Below the pieces are notes generated by a model. That model worked only from the letters and a program-made list of their open reading frames with translations. It was not told where the DNA came from and did not search any database. A stretch of DNA of 52,968 nt from a virus, in the IMG/VR virus record IMGVR_UViG_3300030329_000759, positions 1 through 52,968 of that record; one strand, 5' to 3'. The position numbers and the translations under genes were made by a program. Shown here in pieces: positions 30,991-39,316 of this stretch; position 1 is the first letter of the stretch; each line of letters opens with the position of its first letter.

Positions 30991-33126
30991 ATGGAAGAAG
31001 AATACACAGAAGATAGACAATTTGCATTAGATGATAAAGAAGAAAATGTTGTTACTGAAGACACTATTGTAAATGCAATGGTGTCGCATGTAATGGAGAA
31101 GTATGTAAAAGCAGAAGATTCAAGAAGAATAGATGAAGAGAGATGGCTTAGAGCATACAGAAACTATCGTGGTATATATGGCCCTGATGTACAGTTTACT
31201 GAAGCAGAAAAAAGTAGAGTATTTATCAAGGTAACTAAAACTAAAGTTTTAGCAGCATATAATCAAATTACAGATGTTTTATTTTCTAATAATACTTTCC
31301 CATTAAGTGTTGAGCCTAGCATATTACCTGAAGGTGCAGCAGATGCAGTTCATTTTGATCCTAAAGCACCTGAAGAACAAGAAAGACCTAAAGTAGCTCC
31401 TATGGTTAAATCAATGGAAAGTTTATATGGTTATTCAGGTGGGGATAGATTACCACCAGGTGCAACCATATATTCTTTAATGGATAGATTAGGGCCATTA
31501 AAAGATAAATTAGAAAATATAAAAAATTTAAAAGAGGGTGCAGGTGTTACACCTACTGCTACCACCTTTTATCCATCAATGGTTGCTGCTAAAAAGATGG
31601 AGAAAAAAATTAAAGATCAGTTAGATGCAAGCAATGCTTCTAAACAATTAAGATCATCTGCATTTGAAATGGCATTGTTTGGCACAGGAGTTATGAAAGG
31701 TCCATTTGCAGTAGATAAAGAATATCCTAATTGGAATGAAGATGGTGAATACGATCCTAGAATTAAAACTGTACCATCTACATCACATGTTAGTGTTTGG
31801 AATTTTTATGTAGATCCTGATGCAGATAATATGGACAATGCTGAATATGTTGTTGAAAGACATAAGATGAGTCGTTCTCAAATGAGAGGTTTAAAGAAAA
31901 GACCTTTCTTTAGAACAAACGTAATTGATGAAGTAATTGAGTTAGGAGAATCTTATTACAAAAAATATTGGGAAGATGATCTTAATGACTATCAAGTAGA
32001 TAAAGGCATAGATAGATTCGAGGTATTAGAATATTGGGGTGTAGTTGATAAAAAATTATTAGAAGATAACGAGGTAGATATACCTGAAGACTTAGGAAAT
32101 GTAGATCAACTACAAGCTAATGTATGGTTGTGTAACAACAAAATAATAAGACTTGTTCTTAACCCTTTTAAACCAGCTAAGATTCCGTATTATGCAGTTC
32201 CGTACGAACTAAACCCTTACTCTTTATTCGGAATAGGTATCGCAGAAAACATGGATGATACTCAAACTTTGATGAATGGTTTCATGCGTATGGCAGTTGA
32301 TAATGCAGTCTTATCTGGTAACCTTATATTTGAAGTAGATGAAACTAACATGGTTCCTGGTCAAGATTTATCTGTATTTCCTGGTAAAGTATTTAGAAGA
32401 CAAGGAGGTGCTCCAGGTCAGGGAATATTCGGCACTAAATTCCCTAACGTATCTAATGAAAACATGCAATTGTTTGACAAGGCAAGAGTGTTAGCAGATG
32501 AGTCAACAGGATTCCCATCATTTGCACATGGTCAAACAGGTGTGTCAGGTGTCGGAAGAACAGCAAGTGGTATTAGTATGCTAATGAACGCAGCATCAGG
32601 TTCAATTAAAACAGTTATTAAAAATGTTGATGATTATTTATTACGACCTATCGGTGAAGCATTCTTTAGTTTTAATATGCAATTTGATTATGACCAAGAA
32701 ATTAAAGGTGATTTAGAAGTTAAGGCTAGAGGCACAGAAAGTTTAATGGCTAATGAGGTTCGTAGTCAAAGATTAATGCAATTTTTACAAGTATCTAGCA
32801 ATCCTGCACTAGCACCCTTTGCTAAATTTTCTTACATAATTAGAGAGATAGCTAAGTCAATGGATTTAGATCCAGATAAAGTAACTAATAATATGGAAGA
32901 AGCAGCAAGACAAGCAGAGATAATGAAACAACAACAACCCCCTCAACCACCAATGCAACAGCCACAAGCTGGAGCACCTGGTGTACCTAACGTAGCAGAT
33001 CCTACAGGGTCAGGTGGAGGAAACATAGGTGTAGGACAAGTACCTATACCTGGAGAACAAGGATTCACAGGCAATGAGCAACCACAGCAACAACAACAAG
33101 CAGCAGCACAACCTCCTCAAGCTTAA
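30991..33126 (+). CDS. portal protein
   Basis: A 711-residue portal with RRIDEERWLRAYRNYRGIYG, SRVFIKVTKTKVLAAYNQI, KMEKKIKDQLDASNASKQL, and later DDTQTLMNGFMRMAVDNAVL, the layout of podovirus head-tail connectors. The C-terminal 60 residues are Pro/Gln-rich low complexity (PQPPMQQPQAGAPG). It forms the dodecameric ring through which the terminase pumps DNA. It follows terL directly and overlaps the next small gene. Confidence 0.92.
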   Translation: MEEEYTEDRQFALDDKEENVVTEDTIVNAMVSHVMEKYVKAEDSRRIDEERWLRAYRNYRGIYGPDVQFTEAEKSRVFIKVTKTKVLAAYNQITDVLFSNNTFPLSVEPSILPEGAADAVHFDPKAPEEQERPKVAPMVKSMESLYGYSGGDRLPPGATIYSLMDRLGPLKDKLENIKNLKEGAGVTPTATTFYPSMVAAKKMEKKIKDQLDASNASKQLRSSAFEMALFGTGVMKGPFAVDKEYPNWNEDGEYDPRIKTVPSTSHVSVWNFYVDPDADNMDNAEYVVERHKMSRSQMRGLKKRPFFRTNVIDEVIELGESYYKKYWEDDLNDYQVDKGIDRFEVLEYWGVVDKKLLEDNEVDIPEDLGNVDQLQANVWLCNNKIIRLVLNPFKPAKIPYYAVPYELNPYSLFGIGIAENMDDTQTLMNGFMRMAVDNAVLSGNLIFEVDETNMVPGQDLSVFPGKVFRRQGGAPGQGIFGTKFPNVSNENMQLFDKARVLADESTGFPSFAHGQTGVSGVGRTASGISMLMNAASGSIKTVIKNVDDYLLRPIGEAFFSFNMQFDYDQEIKGDLEVKARGTESLMANEVRSQRLMQFLQVSSNPALAPFAKFSYIIREIAKSMDLDPDKVTNNMEEAARQAEIMKQQQPPQPPMQQPQAGAPGVPNVADPTGSGGGNIGVGQVPIPGEQGFTGNEQPQQQQQAAAQPPQA

Positions 33127-33322
33127 AACATTTGTAAACAATACAAATCAATGGAAAGCATTTAATGAGTTGTTAAATTTTTTAACAGACATAGAACATA
33201 AAACAATGGAACAAGCAACTGATCCAATTGATATTTATAGAGCACAAGGCTCTATGAAAACTATTAATTATTTAAAGCATTTAAGAGATTATGTAAATGC
33301 TGAACAGGAGAATAATAAATAA
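33074..33322 (+). CDS. small hypothetical protein after portal, 82 aa
   Basis: The useful part is WKAFNELLNFLTDIEHKTME followed by PIDIYRAQGSMKTINYLKHL, a helical segment typical of small proteins next to portal genes. The first about 17 residues overlap the portal's Gln-rich tail in another frame and may be untranslated if a later start is used. The stop overlaps the next ATG (TAATG). Confidence 0.65.
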   Translation: MSNHSNNNKQQHNLLKLKTFVNNTNQWKAFNELLNFLTDIEHKTMEQATDPIDIYRAQGSMKTINYLKHLRDYVNAEQENNK

Positions 33323-35421
33323 TGGTAGCACCTTTAGCAGGACTTTTAGCACCTATAGCAGGAGCAGCAGCTAGAGTTGCAGGACAGGCTCTTACTAGAA
33401 GAGGTGCTATGGCTAGAGCTACTGCTGAAATGTTAACAGAAGAAGAAAAGCAACTTGAAAAAACAAAAGAACCTACATTTAAAACAACACCTAAAGATCC
33501 TAGATTTAGAATAAATCCAAAAGATCCTAATGATCTTAGAACATATGAAGAGGGTGGATCTGTAGAAGAACAAACTAAAAAAATGTTTGATACTGCTAAA
33601 CAGTTATCTAAACAAACAGGGGTAAAGCATGAAGTAGATCATGTAAATCCTAAATCAAATGGTGGGTCAGATGATCCTAGTAATTTACAAGTAGTAACAA
33701 AAGAAGAAAACTTAGTAAAAAATTCTGTACAAAGAGGGACGTATAAACCTATGATTGAAAAAATGTACGATCCTAAAAAATATCCAACATATCAAGAGGG
33801 TGGTGCTGTGGAAGATCAAACTAAAAAATTATTACAAGAGGGTGGACTTAATGAGGAAGGTGGCACAGTAGATCCTGTAAGTGGTAATGATGTGCCAGTA
33901 GGTTCTACACAAGAAGAAGTTAGAGATGATATACCTGCACAGCTAAGTGAGGGTGAGTTTGTATTTCCTGCTGATGTAGTTAGGTTCATAGGATTAAATA
34001 ATCTTATGAAACTAAGGCAGGAGGCTAAAGAAGGTCTAGATAAAATGGATCGTATGGGGCAAATGGGAAATGCAGATGAAGCTGTAGAGGATGATAGAGG
34101 AGAGTTTGATACTGAAATAGATAGTATTATTAATGAGGTAGAAAAAGAAATATCAGCAAAAGAAATGCAACCTGAAGAAAATGCAGATAATTTAAAAAAA
34201 AAGATTGAAGAGGGTGTAACAGGATTTAACGTAGGGGGTAGTGTTGAAAATGAAGATGATACAAAAAGAAATTATAGATCACCTTTTGCTATGAAAAGAT
34301 TAGATCCAAGTAAAGGTATGCCTGATACTGAATCAAGTCAGATAGGTAGATCTTTATTAGATAAGAAAGGATTTACATCAGCTAGAGATATAGTCAGTAG
34401 AAAATTTCCTGATATAGTAGATCCAATTAAAGATCCTAATACATCCACTAGAGTTAGAGATAGAAATAAAACTAAACAAGATAATGTAGCAAAAGATTTT
34501 AGTACATTTATATCAGGCCCAAAAGATTATAAAACTTTAACTGATGCTGATGCTAAATCTAATATAATGAATCAATTACAACATCAGAACGAATATTTAA
34601 AACGGCAAGGGCAAGTTTATCCTAATCCAAAAGATCAAGCATTCATAAATCAATATATGGCAACTATTTTAGCACAAGGAGGTATTAAAGATCTAAGGCA
34701 ATTAGGATATAAAGATGTAGAGCAACCTAAAGTACTAGCAGAATTAATTAAAAAAGGTGATAAATATTATCTTAAATCTGAAGAGGTTAGTAGTCATTTA
34801 GACAAATCTAGAAAAAAATCTAAACTTATTGAAGTTTTACCTGAAAATGTAAAAGTAACAAGCAAAAGTTTAGGTATGGGTAGGAAAGAAACTAAGATTG
34901 TTGGTTTAATTCCACAAGCTCCAAAAAGAATTTTAATTAATAAAGATACAGGTGAACAAGTAGTACAAGGTAAGTATGGAGGAGAGTTAGGATACGAACA
35001 AGATATCACTAGATCACTAGGTTATGGCATGAGATCAAAGGGTAAAGCACGAACAAATATAGAAGCAATTAATGTAGCAAATGATCCAAGAAAAGGATTA
35101 AGATGGGGTAATACTACGCAAACTGAAGGCATGACTAACTTTATGATTAGGTTTGATGAGAATGATAATGCTTTAATATATCCTGAATATTCTGATACTT
35201 CAACAGAAAATTTAAATATGTTTGGTGCTAGTGTATTAGCAGGTGCAGCAGCTACATATGGTCCAGGATTAATGTCTAAGGTAGGTACTAAAATAAGTGG
35301 TATAGTTGGAGAATCAACTGTGAAAACAATAGGAAAAGATGTGCTTAAAAAAGTGGGAAAAAATGTACTCAAAAAAGCAGTTACAAATGTGTTAACACCA
35401 CAGGAGAACAAACAAGCATGA
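33322..35421 (+). CDS. virion-region protein with HNH-type motif, 699 aa
   Basis: A large protein between portal and scaffold. Residues 100-135 read VKHEVDHVNPKSNGGSDD, then NLQVVTKEENLVK: an HNH-like beta-beta-alpha metal motif (His103, Asp106, His107, Asn121, Asn130). GG-rich repeats EEGGSVEEQTKK / QEGGAVEDQTKK flank it. A second conserved segment, DDIPAQLSEGEFVFPADVVR (residue 200 on), is one I recall in marine phage virion proteins. The rest is charged, with a hydrophobic, helical C terminus (SVKTIGKDVLKKVGKNVLK-like). It may be a structural or ejected protein with nuclease activity. The motif is visible; the role is inferred. Confidence 0.65.
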   Translation: MVAPLAGLLAPIAGAAARVAGQALTRRGAMARATAEMLTEEEKQLEKTKEPTFKTTPKDPRFRINPKDPNDLRTYEEGGSVEEQTKKMFDTAKQLSKQTGVKHEVDHVNPKSNGGSDDPSNLQVVTKEENLVKNSVQRGTYKPMIEKMYDPKKYPTYQEGGAVEDQTKKLLQEGGLNEEGGTVDPVSGNDVPVGSTQEEVRDDIPAQLSEGEFVFPADVVRFIGLNNLMKLRQEAKEGLDKMDRMGQMGNADEAVEDDRGEFDTEIDSIINEVEKEISAKEMQPEENADNLKKKIEEGVTGFNVGGSVENEDDTKRNYRSPFAMKRLDPSKGMPDTESSQIGRSLLDKKGFTSARDIVSRKFPDIVDPIKDPNTSTRVRDRNKTKQDNVAKDFSTFISGPKDYKTLTDADAKSNIMNQLQHQNEYLKRQGQVYPNPKDQAFINQYMATILAQGGIKDLRQLGYKDVEQPKVLAELIKKGDKYYLKSEEVSSHLDKSRKKSKLIEVLPENVKVTSKSLGMGRKETKIVGLIPQAPKRILINKDTGEQVVQGKYGGELGYEQDITRSLGYGMRSKGKARTNIEAINVANDPRKGLRWGNTTQTEGMTNFMIRFDENDNALIYPEYSDTSTENLNMFGASVLAGAAATYGPGLMSKVGTKISGIVGESTVKTIGKDVLKKVGKNVLKKAVTNVLTPQENKQA

Positions 35422-35456
35422 GTTAATGATTCCTCATGTAAAATAAAGAATCTATA

Positions 35457-35503
35457 ATTGGCTACCTTATCCCCCCTTACAGGCTACGGATAGCCCCAAT
35501 AAA
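35457..35503 (+). promoter_or_regulatory. scaffold-gene leader with two competing hairpins
   Basis: GGCTA-CGGA-TAGCC (35482-35495) is a perfect 5-bp hairpin. The same TAGCC can instead pair with an upstream GGCTA (35460-35464), extended by ATTGG/CCAAT to a stem from 35457 to 35500. The two folds are mutually exclusive. Pyrimidine runs with CCTTA lie between them and could pair with the AAGGAAG ribosome site just downstream. Confidence 0.5.
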
Positions 35504-35514
35504 AAGGAAGTAAA

Positions 35515-36402
35515 ATGGCTGAAGCAGCAGAAGTGATGGAACAAACAGAAGTACAACCACAAAAAAAAGTGGTAGGTTTTGCTAAAAGATCTGTAAACAA
35601 AGAACGGATTGAAAAAGAAGAAAAAGAAATAGAAGAATTAAAAAAACAAAATCTTGAACAGGTAGATGTAACACCTGAAGAAAAAGAAGAACCTGAACCT
35701 ACTACAGCAGAAGAAAGAAGTTTTAAAAAAAGATATGGTGATTTAAGAAGACACTCACAAAAGAAAGAGCATGATCTTCAAAAGCAAATAGATGAGTTAA
35801 GAAATCAATTAGATGCTTCTACAAAAAAACAAATTAAGTTACCTAAATCAGAAGAAGAGTTAGATGAGTGGACTAAAGAGTACCCTGATGTAGCTCAGAT
35901 TGTTGAAACTATAGCTATTAAAAAGGCTAAAGAACAATCCAAAGACATAGAGGACAAACTTAAAAAAATAAATGCAATGCAAGAAGATGCTTTAAGAGAA
36001 AAGGCAGAAGTGCTTTTATTAAAGAAACATCCTGATTTTGTAGAGATTAGAGAGCAAGATGAGTTTCATAATTGGGTAGAAGAACAACCTGAGTGGGTTC
36101 AAAAAGCTCTATATGAAAATGAACATGATGCCAACTCTGCTGCTAGAGCAATAGATTTATACAAAGCTGATATGGGAATTAGCACTAAAAAGATAACTAC
36201 TAAGGACAAAGAATTAAGTGCTGCTAAATCTGTAGGTAAAACACAGAAGAAAAACCCTGATAGTTCATCAGAAGTTGGTATGATTAAAGAGTCTGATGTA
36301 GAAAAAATGACACCTAAACAATACGAAGCTAATGCTGAAGCTATACAAAAAGCAATGCAAAGTGGTAAATTTATATATGATTTAACAGGTTCAGCACGTT
36401 AG
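35515..36402 (+). CDS. capsid scaffolding protein
   Basis: A 295-residue, highly charged, coiled-coil protein: KERIEKEEKEIEELKKQN, FKKRYGDLRRHSQKKEHDLQ and KQIDELRNQLDAS, with a C-terminal basic/helical end (TPKQYEANAEAIQKAM). It lies directly before the major capsid gene, the classic scaffold position. It should direct procapsid assembly and leave before maturation. AAGGAAG precedes ATG 35515, downstream of a structured leader. Confidence 0.9.
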   Translation: MAEAAEVMEQTEVQPQKKVVGFAKRSVNKERIEKEEKEIEELKKQNLEQVDVTPEEKEEPEPTTAEERSFKKRYGDLRRHSQKKEHDLQKQIDELRNQLDASTKKQIKLPKSEEELDEWTKEYPDVAQIVETIAIKKAKEQSKDIEDKLKKINAMQEDALREKAEVLLLKKHPDFVEIREQDEFHNWVEEQPEWVQKALYENEHDANSAARAIDLYKADMGISTKKITTKDKELSAAKSVGKTQKKNPDSSSEVGMIKESDVEKMTPKQYEANAEAIQKAMQSGKFIYDLTGSAR

Positions 36403-36405
36403 CAC

Positions 36406-36433
36406 TTGACATTTAACAATTTGTATTTATAAC
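36406..36433 (+). promoter_or_regulatory. sigma70-like promoter before the capsid gene
   Basis: Perfect TTGACA (36406-36411), 16-base spacer, TATAAC (36428-36433, 5 of 6). It lies right after the scaffold stop and would give extra capsid transcripts with a leader of about 210 bases. Confidence 0.7.
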
Positions 36434-36450
36434 AATAGTTCAACAATTAA

Positions 36451-36495
36451 TGTAAATGTAGTTTGCCCCTATATGGACACCAAGTTACATTTACA
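36451..36495 (+). promoter_or_regulatory. capsid leader hairpin 1
   Basis: TGTAAATGTA (36451-36460) pairs perfectly over 10 bp with TACATTTACA (36486-36495); after a 2-base mismatch, TTG/CAA adds 3 bp inside. There is no T run after it, so it is not an intrinsic terminator. It may stabilise the transcript or act as a processing site. Confidence 0.65.
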
Positions 36496-36546
36496 AATTT
36501 TATAACGCAACAAAGCAATTTTCAGATTACCTGAAACTTGATTGCC

Positions 36547-36570
36547 CATATTACCTAGCTAAGTAATATG
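36547..36570 (+). promoter_or_regulatory. capsid leader hairpin 2
   Basis: CATATTAC (36547-36554) pairs perfectly over 8 bp with GTAATATG (36563-36570) around an 8-base loop. It is followed by CACCAATAAA, which resembles the CCCCAATAAA after the scaffold leader hairpin. No T run follows. Confidence 0.6.
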
Positions 36571-36651
36571 CACCAATAAAGACAGCCTCTAGAATGATTG
36601 TGTAAGTTATGCGTGTTGGATACTTATACTTATTTTTTGAGGAGATTTATC

Positions 36652-37719
36652 ATGGCTTTTCCTAGAGCAACGGGCCATAACAATTTACCTAATGGTAATT
36701 TTAGCCCAGTAATTTATTCCAAGCAGGTACAACTTGCTTTCCGTAAATCATCTATTGTTGAAGATATTACTAATAGTGATTATTTTGGTGAAATCGCAAA
36801 TATGGGTGATTCAGTTAAAATCATCAAAGAACCTGAAATTTCTGTTCAGACTTATAATCGTGGTACACAAATTACCGCAGAAGATATTGATGATGAAGAT
36901 TTCACATTAGTTGTTGACCAAGCCAATTATTATGCATTTAAAATGGATGATATTGAAGAGGCTCATAGTCATATAAACTTTTTATCACTAGCATCTGATC
37001 GTGCAGCTTATCGTTTAAGAGATCAGTATGATCAAGATGTTCTTGGTTATCTTTGTGGCTTTCAACAATCAGCAAAACATGGTAATGCTGATACAGCTAG
37101 AACAACCTCTCCTGGTACTAATGCTGTTTCAACAGCAGGTGATGATGAGTTATTATCTTCAATGAAGTTAAAGAAGAGTGACTTTGCTAACATTAGTGGA
37201 GGAGGCGATCATTCTATTCCTTTAGCTCCAAGACTTCCAGGACAAACTTCAGTATCTAGTGATACTGCCACATGCTTACAAGTTATTAATAGAATGGGCA
37301 GACTTTTAGATCAGCAATTTGTTGATACAGCAGATCGTTGGTTAGTTGTTGATCCTGTATTTCTTGAAATACTTAAAGATGAAGATAGTAGATTACTTAA
37401 TTCAGACTTTGGTGGATCTGGACTACAAAATGGTTTAGTTGTAAATAATTTACATGGATTTAAAGTTTATGTATCTAACAATCTGCCACAAGTAGGTACA
37501 GGTTCAGCCACTACTGGTAAAAGTAATCAAAATGATAATTTTGGTGTTATAGTAGCTGGACATGCTTCTGCTGTAGCTACTGCTCAACAGATTACAAAAA
37601 CAGAAAGCTATCGTGATCCTGACAGCTTTGCTGACATCGTGCGTGGTATGCACCTCTATGGTCGTAAGATTTTAAGACCTGAGGCAATTGTCACGGCTAA
37701 ATATAATACTGCGTCTTAA
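36652..37719 (+). CDS. major capsid protein
   Basis: A 355-residue protein starting MAFPRATGHNNLPNGNFSPV. It contains YSKQVQLAFRKSSIVEDITN, DSVKIIKEPEISVQTYNRGT and ADRWLVVDPVFLEILKD, the layout of HK97-fold coats of marine podoviruses. I set the start at ATG 36652 because GAGGAG stands just upstream; a longer frame from 36598 lacks a ribosome site and adds an unlikely Cys/Tyr-rich lead. It has its own promoter and a structured leader, consistent with high expression, and follows the scaffold gene. Confidence 0.93.
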   Translation: MAFPRATGHNNLPNGNFSPVIYSKQVQLAFRKSSIVEDITNSDYFGEIANMGDSVKIIKEPEISVQTYNRGTQITAEDIDDEDFTLVVDQANYYAFKMDDIEEAHSHINFLSLASDRAAYRLRDQYDQDVLGYLCGFQQSAKHGNADTARTTSPGTNAVSTAGDDELLSSMKLKKSDFANISGGGDHSIPLAPRLPGQTSVSSDTATCLQVINRMGRLLDQQFVDTADRWLVVDPVFLEILKDEDSRLLNSDFGGSGLQNGLVVNNLHGFKVYVSNNLPQVGTGSATTGKSNQNDNFGVIVAGHASAVATAQQITKTESYRDPDSFADIVRGMHLYGRKILRPEAIVTAKYNTAS

Positions 37720-37733
37720 TAAGGAGATAGACA

Positions 37734-38225
37734 ATGGCAACAGTAGATCAATCAAGTGGTATAAATGGAGGAACACATCCTTCAAGAGCTATCCGTAAGA
37801 TGCCTTATAAAATCGAAACGGATGTTAATTTAGCAACTGTTACAACAACTAAAGGTTCGGCTCTTGCTACAGCAGATGTAATTCAAGTCTTGGATATTCC
37901 AGCTAAGTCTTTGTTGTATGCAGCAGGACTTGAAATGGTACAAGTAGGTGATGGTGGTTACACTATAGATATGGGTGTTTCAACTGTAGATGCTGATAAC
38001 AATGTAGATGGAGTTACATGGGGATCATCAATTGCTACAGGTACAATTACTCAACAAGCAGCAGCTTATCAACCTGTAGTTGTAGGATCAGATTTAACTT
38101 TAGATCTAACACTTGCAACAGTAAGTGCAGTACCTACAACTGGTGTATTTCGTGCTTGGGCTGTTTTACAAGACATTTCTAATGATCTTGGGCCTGATGA
38201 AGTAGATCGTGATCAATTAGCTTAA
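37734..38225 (+). CDS. putative minor capsid or decoration protein, 163 aa
   Basis: MATVDQSSGINGGTHPSRAI, then beta-rich segments (YTIDMGVSTVDADNNVDGVT, SDLTLDLTLATVSAVPTTGV). It follows the major capsid gene after 14 bases, has a clear AAGGAG ribosome site, and is the last gene before an intrinsic terminator, so it should be made in amounts similar to the coat. No family name is certain. Decoration of the capsid surface is the likeliest role by position. Confidence 0.7.
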   Translation: MATVDQSSGINGGTHPSRAIRKMPYKIETDVNLATVTTTKGSALATADVIQVLDIPAKSLLYAAGLEMVQVGDGGYTIDMGVSTVDADNNVDGVTWGSSIATGTITQQAAAYQPVVVGSDLTLDLTLATVSAVPTTGVFRAWAVLQDISNDLGPDEVDRDQLA

Positions 38226-38242
38226 TGCTATATTGTTTATAC

Positions 38243-38281
38243 ATGGGTAGCTCTTGCTAAAAGGGTTACCCATTTTTTTTT
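38243..38281 (+). terminator. intrinsic terminator after capsid genes
   Basis: ATGGGTA (38243-38249) pairs with TACCCAT (38267-38273), extended inward by four further pairs including G-U pairs, and is followed by nine T. It is the clearest terminator in the genome and closes the scaffold/capsid unit. Confidence 0.9.
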
Positions 38282-38293
38282 GAAAGTAAAGTA

Positions 38294-38737
38294 ATGGCTA
38301 TAACACAGGCTTTATGTACGTCATTTAAAAAAGAATTGCTTGAAGGTAAGCATGATTTTTCTGTATCTGGAGGGCATACATTCAAGATTGCTTTATATAG
38401 TGCAGGTGCAGCATTAAGTGCAGGTACTACAAGTTTTACAACTACTGGAGAAGTTGTAGGTGCAGGATATACAAGTGGTGGAATAGATTTAACTAATAAA
38501 ACTGCTACCTCATCAGGTACAGTAGGTTTTACTAGCTTTGATGATGCTACATTTTCCAATGCATCTTTATCAGTGAGAGGTGCTTTAATATATAATTCCA
38601 CTACAGATGGTGGCTCTGGTACGACTAATGCTATTTGTGTATTAGATTTTAGTGCTGATAAAACAACAACAGCTAATGATTTTATAGTTGGTTTTCCTAC
38701 TGCCGATAGTAGTACAGCAATAATAAGGTTTGATTAA
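38294..38737 (+). CDS. putative virion structural protein, 147 aa
   Basis: Starts MAITQALCTSFKKELLEGKH, then DFSVSGGHTFKIALYSAGA: the opening of a small protein seen after capsid genes in many phages. It is Gly/Ser/Thr-rich and beta-stranded throughout. Its stop overlaps the next ATG. A neck or tail component is likely by position; no specific function is known. Confidence 0.7.
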   Translation: MAITQALCTSFKKELLEGKHDFSVSGGHTFKIALYSAGAALSAGTTSFTTTGEVVGAGYTSGGIDLTNKTATSSGTVGFTSFDDATFSNASLSVRGALIYNSTTDGGSGTTNAICVLDFSADKTTTANDFIVGFPTADSSTAIIRFD

Positions 38738-38991
38738 TGGCAACTAGAACTATATCAAGCACTACTGGTGAATTATATGGCGTTGCTGTATATGGAACAT
38801 CAAGATATTCAATAAGTGGACAAATAACAGTTATACCTGATGGAGTGGAGGCAACAGGAAGTTTAGGAAGTGTAAACATTACAGCAACTCAATTTGATTA
38901 CACAACAGTGGCTAATAATTTTGAAAGACGTAGAACAGTTTTTGTACATAGAAGAACAACAGCTTCAGATAGAACAGTAAAGGTAGCTTAA
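38737..38991 (+). CDS. small putative structural protein, 84 aa
   Basis: A beta-rich small protein (RTISSTTGELYGVAVYGTSR, TVFVHRRTTASDRTVKVA) overlapping the previous gene's stop. It resembles small phage neck-region proteins in size and composition. No family is recognised. Confidence 0.6.
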   Translation: MATRTISSTTGELYGVAVYGTSRYSISGQITVIPDGVEATGSLGSVNITATQFDYTTVANNFERRRTVFVHRRTTASDRTVKVA

Positions 38992-38992
38992 T

Positions 38993-39316
38993 ATGACATT
39001 TAAATGGCCTAGTAAAGACCCTGATGAAACAGTAGATTTTAGTATGGACTGGTCGAGATATTTAAATGATCAGGCAACAATAGATAATGTTATTTGGTTT
39101 GTTGATAATGCTTCAGGAGTAAAAACAGAATTAGCTAATGCTAATGATATAGTAAATGGAATACAGTTTGTAGGTAAATCAAATACTAATACTGTAGCTA
39201 CAATAAATGTAGCATTAGGGACAAATAATTTAAAATATAAATTTAGTTGTCAAATAAGAGATACAAGTGGAACAATTGCTGAGAGAACAGTAATACTTCC
39301 TATTAAGGAATCATAA
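38993..39316 (+). CDS. putative phage fiber-tail adaptor protein, 107 aa
   Basis: The opening FKWPSKDPDETVDFSMDWSR followed by a beta-sandwich-like sequence fits a small family annotated in phages as fiber-tail adaptor, in which PKDPDE..D...DW is typical. It sits just before the adaptor and nozzle genes. The stop overlaps the next ATG. Confidence 0.65.
   Translation: MTFKWPSKDPDETVDFSMDWSRYLNDQATIDNVIWFVDNASGVKTELANANDIVNGIQFVGKSNTNTVATINVALGTNNLKYKFSCQIRDTSGTIAERTVILPIKES

Noticed and set aside
36598-36651. Longer N terminus for the capsid protein
   Set aside because: The extra 18 residues are Cys/Tyr-rich, have no ribosome site, and the ATG at 36652 follows GAGGAG at the right distance.
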